A stretch of 64,000 bases of DNA from Streptomyces liliiviolaceus (GCF_018070025.1 NZ_JAGPYQ010000001.1:4960001-5024000); one strand, 5' to 3'; positions 52,670 through 62,999 are shown, counted from the stretch's first letter. Translations and numbers: made by a program. The notes: generated by a model from the letters alone, not told the origin.

Positions 52670-53831
52670 CACCCTGACCAAGGACCACGAGGTAGTGCTC
52701 CAGCAGCGTCGCGCCGCGGCTGCCCAGGCACGTCGCCTCAAGACGGTCGACTCGATCTTCGAACTGCGTGCCTTCATCGCACTCGGAGTGCTGATCGTCG
52801 TCTTCAGCCTGCTGTCGGACTCCTTCCTCACCGTCGACAACGTGATCACGATGACCAAGCACGTCGCCATCAACGCGATCCTCGCGCTGGGCATGCTGCT
52901 GGTCATCCTGAAGGGCGGGATCGACCTCTCCGTCGGCTCGACCGTCGGCCTGTCCGGGGTGATCGCCGGCGAGCTGCTCCAGGGCCTGCACCTGAGCGTC
53001 CTCGACGTCGTCGCCTATCCGCAGGTCTGGGCCGTCATCGTCCTGTGCATCGGCGTCGGCGCGGTGGTCGGCACCGTCAACGGCATCCTCGTCACTCGCC
53101 TCAACGTGGCCCCGTTCATCGCCACCCTCGGCATGCTGTACGTGGCCCGCGCCACCGCCCTGCTCATCTCCGACGGCACCACCTACCCCGACCTGGCCGG
53201 CGACCCGGGGACCCACAACACCGGCTTCGACTGGCTCGGCGGGGGCCGTCCCCTGGGTCTGCCCGTGGCGGTCTGGATCATGATCGTGGTGGCGGGACTC
53301 GTCGCCGTCCTGCTCCGCTCGACCCCCTTCGGCCGCTGGCTCTACGCCACCGGCGGCAACGAGCGCGCCACGGAACTCAGCGGAGTCCCCGTCAAGCGCG
53401 TCAAGCTCCTCGTGTACGTGATCTCCGGCGCCTGCGCCGCGATGTCCGGCCTGATCATCGCCTCGGAACTCACCTCCGCCGCACCCCAGGCCGGTGAGAC
53501 GTTCGAGCTCAACGCCATCGCGGCCGTCGTCATCGGCGGCGCCGCCCTCTCCGGCGGCCGGGGCAACGTACGCGGCACCCTCGTCGGGGCCTTCGTCATC
53601 GGCTTCCTCGCCGACGGCCTCGTCATCCTCGGCGTCTCGACGTTCTGGCAGATGCTCATCAAGGGCGCCGTCATCATCATCGCCGTCATCCTCGACCAGA
53701 GCCAGCAGCGCTTCCAGCGCCGCCGCGCGGCGGCGTCCGCGGTCGCCGTGAAGACCGATCCCGTCCCGGCCGGAGCGGGCCGCGCGGGCGGCGCCACGCG
53801 AGGCGACTCCGGCAGGCCGGCGGACGACTGA
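52662..53831 (+). CDS. Sugar ABC transporter permease (RbsC-type)
   Basis: 389 residues with about ten helices. Family motifs include ILALGMLLVILKGGIDLSVG (the IDLSVG signature), NVAPFIATLGMLYVARA, YATGGNERATELSGVPVKRV and IAAVVIGGAALSGGRGNVRG. It overlaps the ATPase gene by 8 bases. The Ala/Gly-rich C-terminal tail is unremarkable. Confidence 0.94.
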   Translation: MSDTLTKDHEVVLQQRRAAAAQARRLKTVDSIFELRAFIALGVLIVVFSLLSDSFLTVDNVITMTKHVAINAILALGMLLVILKGGIDLSVGSTVGLSGVIAGELLQGLHLSVLDVVAYPQVWAVIVLCIGVGAVVGTVNGILVTRLNVAPFIATLGMLYVARATALLISDGTTYPDLAGDPGTHNTGFDWLGGGRPLGLPVAVWIMIVVAGLVAVLLRSTPFGRWLYATGGNERATELSGVPVKRVKLLVYVISGACAAMSGLIIASELTSAAPQAGETFELNAIAAVVIGGAALSGGRGNVRGTLVGAFVIGFLADGLVILGVSTFWQMLIKGAVIIIAVILDQSQQRFQRRRAAASAVAVKTDPVPAGAGRAGGATRGDSGRPADD

Positions 53832-53893
53832 AGTCCGCACGCCTCCCCCTGATCCCCCCTCATGCCCCACTCGCAGTACCGAACCCCTACTGA

Positions 53894-54919
<1,026 letters not shown>

Positions 54920-55034
54920 TGCCGGCGACCCCGCACCGCGGCCAGCCGTGGCGGAACCCCGACGATAAGGTGTGGTGTTCCGCAGCGGTGACAGGCTCTG
55001 GCGCCAGGCCGCCAGGGACGACAAGGATGGAGAC

Positions 55035-56003
55035 ATGGTGGCGGCAGCGTCCACTCCCACCCCTGACCATATGCGGCTGCTGATCAAGGTGGCCCGCATG
55101 TATCACGAGCGCGGAGTGCGTCAGCCCGAGATCGCGGCACACCTCAACATGTCGCAGCCCCGCGTCTCCCGCCTGCTGAAGGAGGCGGTCGACCGAGGAG
55201 TGGTCCGTACCGTGGTCGTGTCACCGGAAGGTGTGCACGCCGAGCTCGAAGAGGCCCTCGTGGCACGGTACGGCCTGCGCGACGCCGTCGTGGTCGAGGT
55301 CGAGGGGTCGGGAGCCGATGTCATCCCCGCGCTCGCCGCCGCCACCGCCACCTACCTCGACGCCACCCTCAAGGGCGGAGACGTCATCGGCGTCTCCTCC
55401 TGGAGCGCCACGCTGCTGGAGTCCGTGAAGGTGATGCGGGCCAGGACCTCCTCCGGCGCGCAGGAGGTCGTACAGATCGTCGGCGGTTCGGGCAGCCCCG
55501 AAGTACAGCTGCACGCCACGCGGTTGACGAGTCGGCTGGCCGAACTCACCGGCGCGCGACCGGTGTTCGCCCCGTCCGCCGCCCTGGTCGGCAGCAGGGA
55601 GCTGAGGGTCCTGCTGTCGCGGGAGCCGGCGATGGTGGACGTGATGCAGGCATGGTCGCGTCTCACCCTGGCCCTGCTGGGCATCGGCAGCCTCGATCCC
55701 TCACCGTTGCTGCGACGCTCGGGCAACGCCATCACCGCCCAGGACCAGCGGGCGCTCAAGAAGCTCGGGGCCGTGGGCGACGTCTGCGCCCGGTACTTCG
55801 ACGCCGACGGGAACTCCGTCGACGCGCCCTTCAACGACCGCCTCATCGGCATCGAACCGGACCAGCTCCGCGCCGTGGAGCGCCGCATCGCGGTGGCCGG
55901 CGGAATGGACAAGGTGGCGGCGATCCGCGGTGCGGTCCGCGGCAGGTGGATCAACATCCTGGTCACCGACGTCGACGTCGCCCGAGAGCTGCTGAACGAC
56001 TGA
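55035..56003 (+). CDS. SorC/DeoR-type sugar-binding transcriptional regulator
   Basis: 322 residues. The N-terminal HTH (RQPEIAAHLNMSQPRVSRLL near residues 30-50) is followed by a SorC-type phosphosugar-binding domain (ATYLDATLKGGDVIGVSSWS, VVQIVGGSGSPEVQLHATRL, TLALLGIGSLDPSPLLR, GDVCARYFDADG). ATG 55035 has GGAG 4 bases upstream and gives the family-like N-terminus. It is probably the effector-sensing regulator of this locus, released by a phosphorylated ketose intermediate. Confidence 0.92.
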   Translation: MVAAASTPTPDHMRLLIKVARMYHERGVRQPEIAAHLNMSQPRVSRLLKEAVDRGVVRTVVVSPEGVHAELEEALVARYGLRDAVVVEVEGSGADVIPALAAATATYLDATLKGGDVIGVSSWSATLLESVKVMRARTSSGAQEVVQIVGGSGSPEVQLHATRLTSRLAELTGARPVFAPSAALVGSRELRVLLSREPAMVDVMQAWSRLTLALLGIGSLDPSPLLRRSGNAITAQDQRALKKLGAVGDVCARYFDADGNSVDAPFNDRLIGIEPDQLRAVERRIAVAGGMDKVAAIRGAVRGRWINILVTDVDVARELLND

Positions 56004-56041
56004 TCGCGACCGATTCAGCGATCCACACATGGAGGCATTCG

Positions 56042-57652
56042 ATGACACTCCGCGTCCAGATCGGCACCACATACTCCCCCATATCCTCCCGCATCGCCCG
56101 CGTGCTCGTCGTGAGCACGGCCGCTCTCGGGCTCACCCTGCCCATGGCGCAGCCCGGCTCGGCGGCGGGCGGCGGCACGCCCGCGGCGGACAAGGACCGG
56201 CGCTCACGAACCGGCACTCACGCCACGACGCCGTCGGCCGCGCCCCGCACGATCGTGACGACCGACCCGGAGCTGGACGACCTGAACTCGATGCTGCGCA
56301 TGCTGCTGTACAGCAACGAGATCGACATCGCCGGCCTGGTCTACTCCTCCAGCCAGCACCACTACCGGGGCGACGCGAGCCGCGGCCTGGAGCCGCACCG
56401 CTGGCCCGCGCCCGGTGCCCGGCTGCACATCGACGAGGCCGTCGACGCCTACGCCGAGGTGTACGGGAACCTGGTCCGCCACGACCCGCGCTACCCCTCG
56501 CCCGCCCGGCTGCGGTCGCTGATCGCGACGGGCAACGTCATCGACGAGGGCGACATGGCCGCGGACACGAAGGGCTCCGACCTCATCAGGAAGGTCCTGC
56601 TCGACGACAAGCCGGGACAGGTGTTCCTGCAGGCCTGGGGCGGACCCAACACCATCGCCCGGGCGCTCAAGTCCATCCAGGACCGGTACCAGGGCACTCC
56701 GCGGTGGCGCGCCGTCTACAAGAAGATCGTGGACAAGGCGGTCATCACCAGCTTCGGTCAGCAGGACTCCACGTTCGAGGACTACATCAAACCGAACTGG
56801 CCGGACATCCAGAACCGCGAGGTGGCCACATCCGTCTGGGGTTACGGTTCCCGCGGCGTCGTCCGCCCCGAGGACGCGGTCTACCACTCCGCCGACTGGA
56901 CCAGGGCCAACGTCTCCGGCACGGGGCCGATCGGTGCCTCCTACCGCGTCTGGGGCGACGGCAAGCAGATGGCGGCCGGCTTCGACGACGAGGACTACTT
57001 CGGCCTGTCCGGCCACACGTCCGAGGAGCTGAGAGCGATGGGGTATCTGGTCTGGACGCCGCCGCAACCGAAGGGATCGTGGATCTCCGAGGGCGACTCC
57101 TCGAACTTCGCGCTCCTCGTCGACAACGGGCTGCGCAGTTACCAGCACCCCGGCTGGGGAGGCTGGGGCGGCCGACAGGTCGTCGATCCCGACGATCCCC
57201 ACCGGTGGTCCAACCAGAACGCGCGGGACGCCGACGAGACGGGTGCGACACCCCGCGACTACGCGGCCGCGCGCTGGTTCTCCGCCATCCAGAACGACTT
57301 CGCCGCCCGGCTCGACCGGAGTGTCAGCACGTTCGCCGACGCGAACCACGCTCCCCGCGTCCGCGTGCCCCAGGGCTTGGACATCAGCCGCCGTGCCGGC
57401 CGGACGGTCGAGCTCACGGCCCGGACCGCGGACCCCGACGGCGACGCCGTCACCCGCACCTGGTGGCAGTACCGGGAGGCCGGAACCTACCCGGGCACCG
57501 TCGCCGTCCGGCACACGAAGGCCGGTGCGGTGCGAGTGGTTGTTCCAGCGGACGCCCGGCCCGGCCAGACCATTCATCTCGTCGTCGAGGCGAAGGACAA
57601 CGGCACACCGGCCCTGACCAGCTACCAGAGAGTGGTCATCACCGTCACCTGA
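56042..57652 (+). CDS. Secreted Sde182/DUF1593 nucleoside-hydrolase-like glycan protein
   Basis: 536 residues. Signal peptide (SRIARVLVVSTAALGLTLPM, cleavage near GSA). The Sde182 N-terminal domain has TDPELDDLNSMLRMLLYSNE, the Asp-rich start of a nucleoside-hydrolase-like fold, then GLVYSSSQHHY and AWGGPNTIARALKSIQ. A C-terminal beta-sandwich (VELTARTADPDGDAVTRTWW) follows. Homologues are found with plant-polysaccharide degraders. GGAGG lies 7 bases before the ATG, 38 bp after the regulator. It may release the sugar imported by this locus from plant material. Confidence 0.85.
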   Translation: MTLRVQIGTTYSPISSRIARVLVVSTAALGLTLPMAQPGSAAGGGTPAADKDRRSRTGTHATTPSAAPRTIVTTDPELDDLNSMLRMLLYSNEIDIAGLVYSSSQHHYRGDASRGLEPHRWPAPGARLHIDEAVDAYAEVYGNLVRHDPRYPSPARLRSLIATGNVIDEGDMAADTKGSDLIRKVLLDDKPGQVFLQAWGGPNTIARALKSIQDRYQGTPRWRAVYKKIVDKAVITSFGQQDSTFEDYIKPNWPDIQNREVATSVWGYGSRGVVRPEDAVYHSADWTRANVSGTGPIGASYRVWGDGKQMAAGFDDEDYFGLSGHTSEELRAMGYLVWTPPQPKGSWISEGDSSNFALLVDNGLRSYQHPGWGGWGGRQVVDPDDPHRWSNQNARDADETGATPRDYAAARWFSAIQNDFAARLDRSVSTFADANHAPRVRVPQGLDISRRAGRTVELTARTADPDGDAVTRTWWQYREAGTYPGTVAVRHTKAGAVRVVVPADARPGQTIHLVVEAKDNGTPALTSYQRVVITVT

Positions 57653-57746
57653 CCCGACTGACGCATGAACTTCCAGGCAGGTCGGCCCACTTGACGCCAG
57701 GGGCGCCGGCGGATCAGCGGATCGTCGGCCGTGGCGCCGGCCGCAC

Positions 57747-58430
57747 TCAGACGATGCGGGGGACGACCTCGTTGCGCTTGGTGGACCAGTTGGTGACGAC
57801 GGGCTTGTCCACGGTGGCCGTGTCGGGGAGTTCGAGCTCGGCGGGCTCGGGGTCGTCATCGGTGACCGCGATGATGACGTTCTCGAACTGCTTGCCGGCG
57901 TCGCCGTCGGTGGTCTTGGCATCGATGCCGGTGTACGCGACGGCGGAGCCGCTGAGCTTGATCGGGTCCTCGCCGCCCTGTCCGACCGGGGAGGCGACGC
58001 CGTCGGCGCCGGAACCGAAGCCCACGCTGGGGGTGTTGACGTCCAGGTAGCAGGTGATGCCGGACTTGGCCTTGGCCGTGACCAGGTAGTAGCCGTCGAC
58101 ATCGGGATCGGACTTCCAGGCGACCGTGAAGTCCAGGTCGTTGGTGCCGCAGGACTGCCCGTAGCCGGACTTGTCGCCGCTGCCCGAGTCACCCTCGTCG
58201 TCGGAGCCGCCGCTGCTGGAGCCACCGGTGGTGCCGGCCCCGGTCGACGGACTGTCGTCGGCGGGGGTCTCGCTCCCACCGCCGCCGGAGGAGGCGGACG
58301 AGGGAGCCGCGGAACTGCCGGTGTCCGACGACTCCTCGGGCTCGCACGCGGTGGTGGCGGCCAGGGCTGTCACGGCTGCGGCGGCCAGGACGAGACGGGT
58401 GGAACGGGCGGCGAGACGCGAGCGCATCAT
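57747..58430 (-). CDS. DUF4232-like lipoprotein
   Basis: 227 residues. A hydrophobic leader ends ALAATTAC, an acceptable lipobox, followed by a long Ser/Gly/Asp/Thr-rich linker (about residues 30-90). The beta domain has CGTNDLDFTVAWKSDPDVDG, YYLVTAKAKSGITCYL and VAYTGIDAKTTDGDAGKQ, as in Streptomyces DUF4232 proteins. The function of this surface domain is unknown. Confidence 0.75.
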   Translation of the reverse strand: MMRSRLAARSTRLVLAAAAVTALAATTACEPEESSDTGSSAAPSSASSGGGGSETPADDSPSTGAGTTGGSSSGGSDDEGDSGSGDKSGYGQSCGTNDLDFTVAWKSDPDVDGYYLVTAKAKSGITCYLDVNTPSVGFGSGADGVASPVGQGGEDPIKLSGSAVAYTGIDAKTTDGDAGKQFENVIIAVTDDDPEPAELELPDTATVDKPVVTNWSTKRNEVVPRIV

Positions 58431-58574
58431 GATCTCCAGCGGCTGTCGGTTGCAGTGCTTCCTGCTGACACCACCGACACTAGGACCGGGCCGATCTTCA
58501 GATGATCCCGAGAATGTCCAGGTCCGGTATCAACGAATCGGTTCCATGAATCGACGTCGAAATCGGCGTCGACA

Positions 58575-60143
58575 TCACCGTCGTACTGCCCGGCCAGGGA
58601 ACGGGTCCTTCTCGATGGGCCCGCCGTTGACGGCCAGGCGCAGTTGGAGCATGGCCACCAGCCGCTGATCGGGGTCGTCGATGCTGATCCCGCTCAGGGA
58701 GATCGCCTTGCGGACCCGGTAGCGCAGGGTGTTGGGGTGGACGTTGAGCGCCTCGGCGGTCCGCGCCACATCGCCGAACCCGTCAAGGTAGGCGAGCAGG
58801 GAGCGGGCCAGTTCGGATCCCTGCTCGGCGTCGTGGGCGGCGAGGGCTTCAAGTCCTTCGTGACGGGTGTCGGGATGCTCGTCCAGCAGTCGCAGCACAT
58901 CCCCCAGGAGCAGCGCCGCCTGGAGCTCCGTATGGGTGGCCACCGCGCGTTCGGGAGTGCGTGCCAGTAGGTGCAGGGCGTGATAACCGCGCGTCTTCAC
59001 CGCGGGGACGGCTTCGAGGTGCGGCGCGGTGCCGGCGAGGACCGCTTGGACGGGAGTACCGAACTGCCGTCGGAGTACGGTGACGAGCTCGGTGACCCAG
59101 CGCTGGATCACGGTGTCGTCGGCGGTGGCGTTCCTTCCTGGAAGCAGTACGTAGATCTGGCCGCAGGCCTGGGTGACGAGGGCGTCGCGGCGGAACGCCG
59201 AGGCATGCAGGGAGATGATCCCGGCGGACTCCTCGCGCCGCAGGTCCAGGGCCGCCGAGGCGCCGGGGTGCGCTGGTTCACGCAGGTCGACCCCGATCAC
59301 GGTGGCGCCCTGCACAGGGTCGAGCCCCAGGTGACGGGCGAGAGCCCCGGCGTTGAAGCGTCCGGTCAGCAGACCGTGGGCGAGGTCGACCCGGGAGGCC
59401 AGCCGGGCGGACGCGTCCCCCTGGTAGTAGTGGTCCACGAGCTGGGGTGCGGCGAGCCGTGCCGCTCCCCGCATGGTCTCGGCGCTGCTCTCGCAGAGCG
59501 GACGCTTCCCTTCCTGGACCCAGATCGTGCCCAGGGGGCGATGGCCGGCGTTGATGCCGATGGCCAGTCGGCGCCGGTAGCCGAGGTCGGGCTGTTCCGC
59601 GGTCTCGACGACCTCCTCACCGGAGCGGAGCCGCTTGAACACGCCCGAGTCGCGCAGCACCTTGAGATACGGCTCGGGGCAGGCGCGCCCCAGGATCGTG
59701 AGTCGCCGCAGCTCGTCGGCCTCCTCGCCGGACCTGGAGTACGCGAGCACATGTCCGGCGGAGTCCTCGATACTGACCACTCCGTGGGTGACCGTGGCCA
59801 GGGTCTGGGCCAGCGAGGAGAGATCGCCCGGCGTGCCCGGGGCCGCGGCGGTCAAAGCCCCGAGACGGGTCAATCCGGCGCGCGCCTCCTGTGCCAGCTG
59901 GTCCCATCGTGCGTTCTCCGGCACAGCGAGCACGGTGATGTCCGCCTCGCGTGCGGCTTCGCGGACCCGCGCGGGAAGTCCGTCGGCGTCGACCTTGACC
60001 ATCGCGGCGGCGGCGCCGGAACGACCGGCCGCCATGACGACGGGAACCGCCGCCTCGCCGCGTGCGCCCACCGCGAGGACGAGCGCCCCGGGCGAGGGCC
60101 CGAGCCGCTCGCCCGGTTCGGCGAGAATCACATCGGTGATCAC
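58575..60143 (-). CDS. PucR/CdaR-type transcriptional regulator
   Basis: 522 residues from GTG 60143 (GGGAGG 7 bases upstream). The N-terminal PucR ligand domain begins directly at ITDVILAEPGERLG. A GAF-like middle part follows (VVSIEDSAGHVLAYSRSG), and the C-terminal HTH_30 reads SLLAYLDGFGDVARTAEALN then VHPNTLRYRVRKA. The start overlaps the damaged transporter's stop by 4 bases. In-frame sequence upstream (LTVPFDVAGGEA) looks like further PucR domain, suggesting that the original N-terminus was lost in a deletion. It may control purine, amino-acid or organic-acid use. Confidence 0.85.
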   Translation of the reverse strand: MITDVILAEPGERLGPSPGALVLAVGARGEAAVPVVMAAGRSGAAAAMVKVDADGLPARVREAAREADITVLAVPENARWDQLAQEARAGLTRLGALTAAAPGTPGDLSSLAQTLATVTHGVVSIEDSAGHVLAYSRSGEEADELRRLTILGRACPEPYLKVLRDSGVFKRLRSGEEVVETAEQPDLGYRRRLAIGINAGHRPLGTIWVQEGKRPLCESSAETMRGAARLAAPQLVDHYYQGDASARLASRVDLAHGLLTGRFNAGALARHLGLDPVQGATVIGVDLREPAHPGASAALDLRREESAGIISLHASAFRRDALVTQACGQIYVLLPGRNATADDTVIQRWVTELVTVLRRQFGTPVQAVLAGTAPHLEAVPAVKTRGYHALHLLARTPERAVATHTELQAALLLGDVLRLLDEHPDTRHEGLEALAAHDAEQGSELARSLLAYLDGFGDVARTAEALNVHPNTLRYRVRKAISLSGISIDDPDQRLVAMLQLRLAVNGGPIEKDPFPGRAVRR

Positions 60144-61138
60144 AGCCTCGCCTCCCGCCACGTCGAAGGGCACGGTGAGTGCGGCGCCGCCGCACCGCCC
60201 AGGACACCGCCCAGGTTGTAGGAGAAGCCGGCACCGGAGTAGCGCACGCGGGTGGCGAAGAGCTCGGGGAGATACGCGCCGGCCGGACCGTAGATGATGC
60301 CCATGCAGAGCAGGGCGCCGCTCAACGCGACAGCGATCAGGAAGTAGTTGCGGGTATCGAGGAGCGGGAAGAGGACCGCGCCCCACACGACTCCGAACGC
60401 GGCGCCGGCGATGATGAGCTTGCGGCGGCCGACGCGGTCGGACCAGCGGGCGACGAAGAACGTCGCTGCTCCGAGCACCGCCACGGCGACCAAGACGAAG
60501 GAGAGCAGGAAGGGTATGCGCCATCCCCAGCTCTGGAACGCTCCGTCGTCGAGGACGGACGACATGACCAGGAAGGTGACGGTGGCGGCGAAGTAGCCCA
60601 CGGGAGAGCCCATTTGGGGTGCCGCCGCGTACAGGCCGCGCTTCTTCTGGGGTGCGTGCTCGACGGCGAGAAGGGCCGCGCCGCCCCACTCTCCGCCGAG
60701 GCCGAGTCCCTGCACGACGCGGAGCAGCACCAGCAGGACCGGGGCCCAGACACCGAGCGTCGCGTATCCGGGCAACAGGCCGATGAGACCGGTGGAGAGT
60801 CCCATCATGAGCAGCGAGACGACGAGGACGCCCTTGCGGCCCACCCGGTCACCGAAGTGACCGAAGACCGCGGCGCCCAGCGGACGGGCGGCGAACCCGA
60901 TGGCGAACGTGGAAAGGGTGGCGAGCGTGCCCGCCGTTCTGGACAGCTCGGGGAAGAACGCCTCGTCGAGTACGAGGGCTGCGGCGGTCCCGTAGATGTA
61001 GTAGTCGTAGAACTCGATCGCCGTACCGATGAAACTGGCCGTGGCGACCCGACGCATATGGCCCGGTCCCGGGGCTGTGGGACCGGGTGCGGAAACGGTG
61101 GACGCGGGTGGGGTGGAGGCGGGTGGGGTGGCGCTCAT
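60140..61138 (-). pseudogene. MHS-family (MFS) metabolite:proton symporter, internally deleted and truncated
   Basis: 332 codons instead of the usual 430-460. The N-terminal half is normal (SFIGTAIEFYDYYIYGTAAA; GRKGVLVVSLLMMGLSTGLI; RVVQGLGLGGEWGGAALLAV). After IPFLLSFVLVAVAVLGAATF the frame jumps straight to RWSDRVGRRKLIIAGAAFG, so roughly 80-90 residues around helix 7 are missing. The C-terminus breaks off after RVRYSGAGFSYNLGGVLGGA, losing the last two helices, and runs into the PucR gene. ATG 61138 has GGAG 7 bases upstream. It is probably non-functional. Confidence 0.75.
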
Positions 61139-61242
61139 GGCATGCTCCGGGGACTGGTGGCTCTGGGCGGTGTGCGCAAGGCGGGTGGTCGTCGCAGAAC
61201 GCGACCAGAAGGTGAACCTAGGGCCCGCCTGGCCCGCCGTGT

Positions 61243-61289
61243 CTGTCCGATCGGACAGCATTGCCCCGGGTGGCATGTCCGCTCGGACA
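61243..61289. promoter_or_regulatory. Twin palindromic operators upstream of the transporter-PucR unit
   Basis: CTGTCCGATCGGACAG (61243-61258) is a perfect palindrome. TGTCCGCTCGGACA (61276-61289) is a second copy with one central mismatch. Their centres are 32 bp apart, three helical turns, suiting cooperative binding on one DNA face. They lie 105-151 bp upstream of the transporter start. Confidence 0.8.
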
Positions 61290-61427
61290 ACGTGTACTCG
61301 CGCGCCACGTCAATCAGTCATGGCTGCCGCTCCGGCCGGCCAGTGAGTGTTCTCCGGCCTCACTCCGCCGCGTGGGACCACGAGCGAGCGGTCCGGTTCG
61401 GTACGCGGTGGTCGGCGAGGGGCGTCT

Positions 61428-62012
61428 TCACTCGGTCTCCCCGGGGCGGCGTACCTGGTAGCGAAGGTGCGTGACGTCGCGGTCGTCCAGCCGTCGGACG
61501 AGGTCGAGCTCGATGTGCTCCCCACCGAGGTGGTCGAAGAGTCGTCGGCCTCCCCCGAGGAGCACCTGGACCAGGTGGATCTCCATCTCGTCGATGTGCC
61601 CGGCACGGAGGAGCGCCTGGGCCGCGCTCGCCCCGTGGACCATGACCGGCCGGTCCCCGGCGGCCTCGCGAGCCTGACGGGCGCATTCGTCGACATCGGT
61701 GACGAATCGCGCGTGGCCGGGTGGCACGTCCCCGTCGTCCACCTGGTGGGTGAGGACGAAGATCGGCACACCGTCGTGGTGGTCGCCCTGCCACCGCCCG
61801 GCGAGTTCGAAGGTCCGTCGGCCGGAGATCACCGCGCCGGTCGCCAGCGCCTCGCGATAGATCTGTCCGCTGGGACCGTCGGACTCGCGGTCGTCGAGCC
61901 AGTTGAAAAGACGCCCACCGGCACGTCCGAGCTCCTGGCCCGGCCGATCGTCCGGACCGGCGACGAAGCCGTCGAGCGACATGGACATGTACAGCCGAAT
62001 CGGATTACGCAT
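61428..62012 (-). CDS. Dihydrofolate reductase-like (RibD C-terminal) family protein
   Basis: 194 residues. RLYMSMSLDGFVAGPDD at the start, VISGRRTFELAGRW, VFVLTH-like IFVLTHQVDD, and VMVHGASAAQALLRAGHIDE then MEIHLVQVLLGGGRRLFDHL are diagnostic of stand-alone RibD_C reductases. These bind NADPH but mostly have no known substrate. GGGAGA lies about 5 bases before the ATG. Confidence 0.9.
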   Translation of the reverse strand: MRNPIRLYMSMSLDGFVAGPDDRPGQELGRAGGRLFNWLDDRESDGPSGQIYREALATGAVISGRRTFELAGRWQGDHHDGVPIFVLTHQVDDGDVPPGHARFVTDVDECARQAREAAGDRPVMVHGASAAQALLRAGHIDEMEIHLVQVLLGGGRRLFDHLGGEHIELDLVRRLDDRDVTHLRYQVRRPGETE

Positions 62013-62139
62013 CCGGGTCTCCCTCTCTCCTCCATGACATCGCGATCAGTTCACGTCCCGATCCGTCGGCGGATCGGGATGTCACAGGGAAGACTTCGGG
62101 CAGTCGGCAAACTCATCGGGCCTGACGCGCCGGCCCCGA

Positions 62140-62550
62140 TCAGTCAAGGATCGCGGTTGCCTCGACCTCGACGAGAACATCCGGCTCGAAGAGGTAATCG
62201 ACTCCGATGAGGGAGGCCGGGGGCAGGGGAAGCCGGAGCCCGATCTCCTCGGCGACGGCCTCCACACCGGCCATGAAATCGCCGATCCTGTCAGGGCTCC
62301 ACCGGGTCACGTAGAACGTCAGGCGCAGCACGTCCGTGAAGGACGCGCCCGCTCCCGCCAGCCCGACGGAGGTGTTGCGCAGCGCCTGGGCGACCTGCCC
62401 GGCCAGATCGCCGGGTGCGACCGGGGCCCCGTCGGCCCGGCGCGCGATCTGCCCGCTGACGTGAACGTGCCTCGTCCCGGTGCCCACGGCGACGTGGTGG
62501 TACGGGGTCGGCTGCAGCATGCCTTCCGGCGTGAAGTACTGAACAGTCAT
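62140..62550 (-). CDS. RidA/YjgF-family protein
   Basis: 136 residues. HVHVSGQIARRADGAPVAPG, DLAGQVAQALRNTSVGLAGA, VLRLTFYVTRW and the C-terminal ASLIGVDYLFEPDVLVEVEA place it in the RidA group, whose classical members hydrolyse reactive enamines or imines. The Arg-containing active-site segment near the C-terminus (usually CxR) is not seen, so it belongs to a non-canonical subgroup. It is divergent from the HxlR regulator with a palindrome between them. GGAGGAG lies upstream of the ATG. Confidence 0.9.
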   Translation of the reverse strand: MTVQYFTPEGMLQPTPYHHVAVGTGTRHVHVSGQIARRADGAPVAPGDLAGQVAQALRNTSVGLAGAGASFTDVLRLTFYVTRWSPDRIGDFMAGVEAVAEEIGLRLPLPPASLIGVDYLFEPDVLVEVEATAILD

Positions 62551-62569
62551 GGTCTTCTCTCCTCCGGAG

Positions 62570-62590
62570 TAAGTATCCGTAAGCTACTTA
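62570..62590. promoter_or_regulatory. HxlR-type operator between RidA and HxlR genes
   Basis: TAAGTA (62570-62575) and TACTTA (62585-62590) form a perfect inverted repeat around 9 bases, resembling the TACT...AGTA sites of HxlR/YodB regulators. It lies 20-38 bp from both start codons. Confidence 0.75.
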
Positions 62591-62627
62591 GTAGGAGAAG
62601 GACACTTCAACGAGACCAGGTTTCGCC

Positions 62628-62999
62628 ATGGATACCGACGACGAACTCCTCATCGAGGCCCCGCACCGCGAACTGCTCGATCAGATCCTCGACAAGTGGT
62701 CGCTGAGCGTCCTCAACGAGCTCTGCGAACGCCCGTGCCGCTTCAACGAACTGCGCCGGGCCATCCCCCAGGTCACGCAGAAATCGCTGACCGTGACGCT
62801 CCGGCGGCTGGAACGCAACGGCGTGATCGAGCGCGAGGTCGTCTCCACCCGCCCCGTGGCGGTCCTGTACCGGATCACACCCCTCGGCAAGACCCTTCGG
62901 CACCCCATCGACGTGCTGCTGGAGTGGGCCTCACGGAACATGCCCGCCATCGAACGCGCACGCGAAGACTTCGACAGTCAGGAAGAAGCCGACCTGTGA
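62628..62999 (+). CDS. HxlR-family transcriptional regulator
   Basis: 123 residues, a single winged-helix domain: DQILDKWSLSVLNELCERPC, RFNELRRAIPQVTQKSLTVT, LRRLERNGVIEREV and YRITPLGKTL. One cysteine in the DNA-binding region (ELCERPCRF has two) could sense electrophiles, as in YodB-like members. It controls the divergent RidA gene through the shared operator. Confidence 0.93.
   Translation: MDTDDELLIEAPHRELLDQILDKWSLSVLNELCERPCRFNELRRAIPQVTQKSLTVTLRRLERNGVIEREVVSTRPVAVLYRITPLGKTLRHPIDVLLEWASRNMPAIERAREDFDSQEEADL

Noticed and set aside
49260..52900. Long minus-strand frames opposite the kinase and ABC transporter genes
   Set aside because: They are shadows of genes with clear family motifs and 4- to 8-base overlaps on the plus strand; the products are Gly/Arg/Val-rich without domains.
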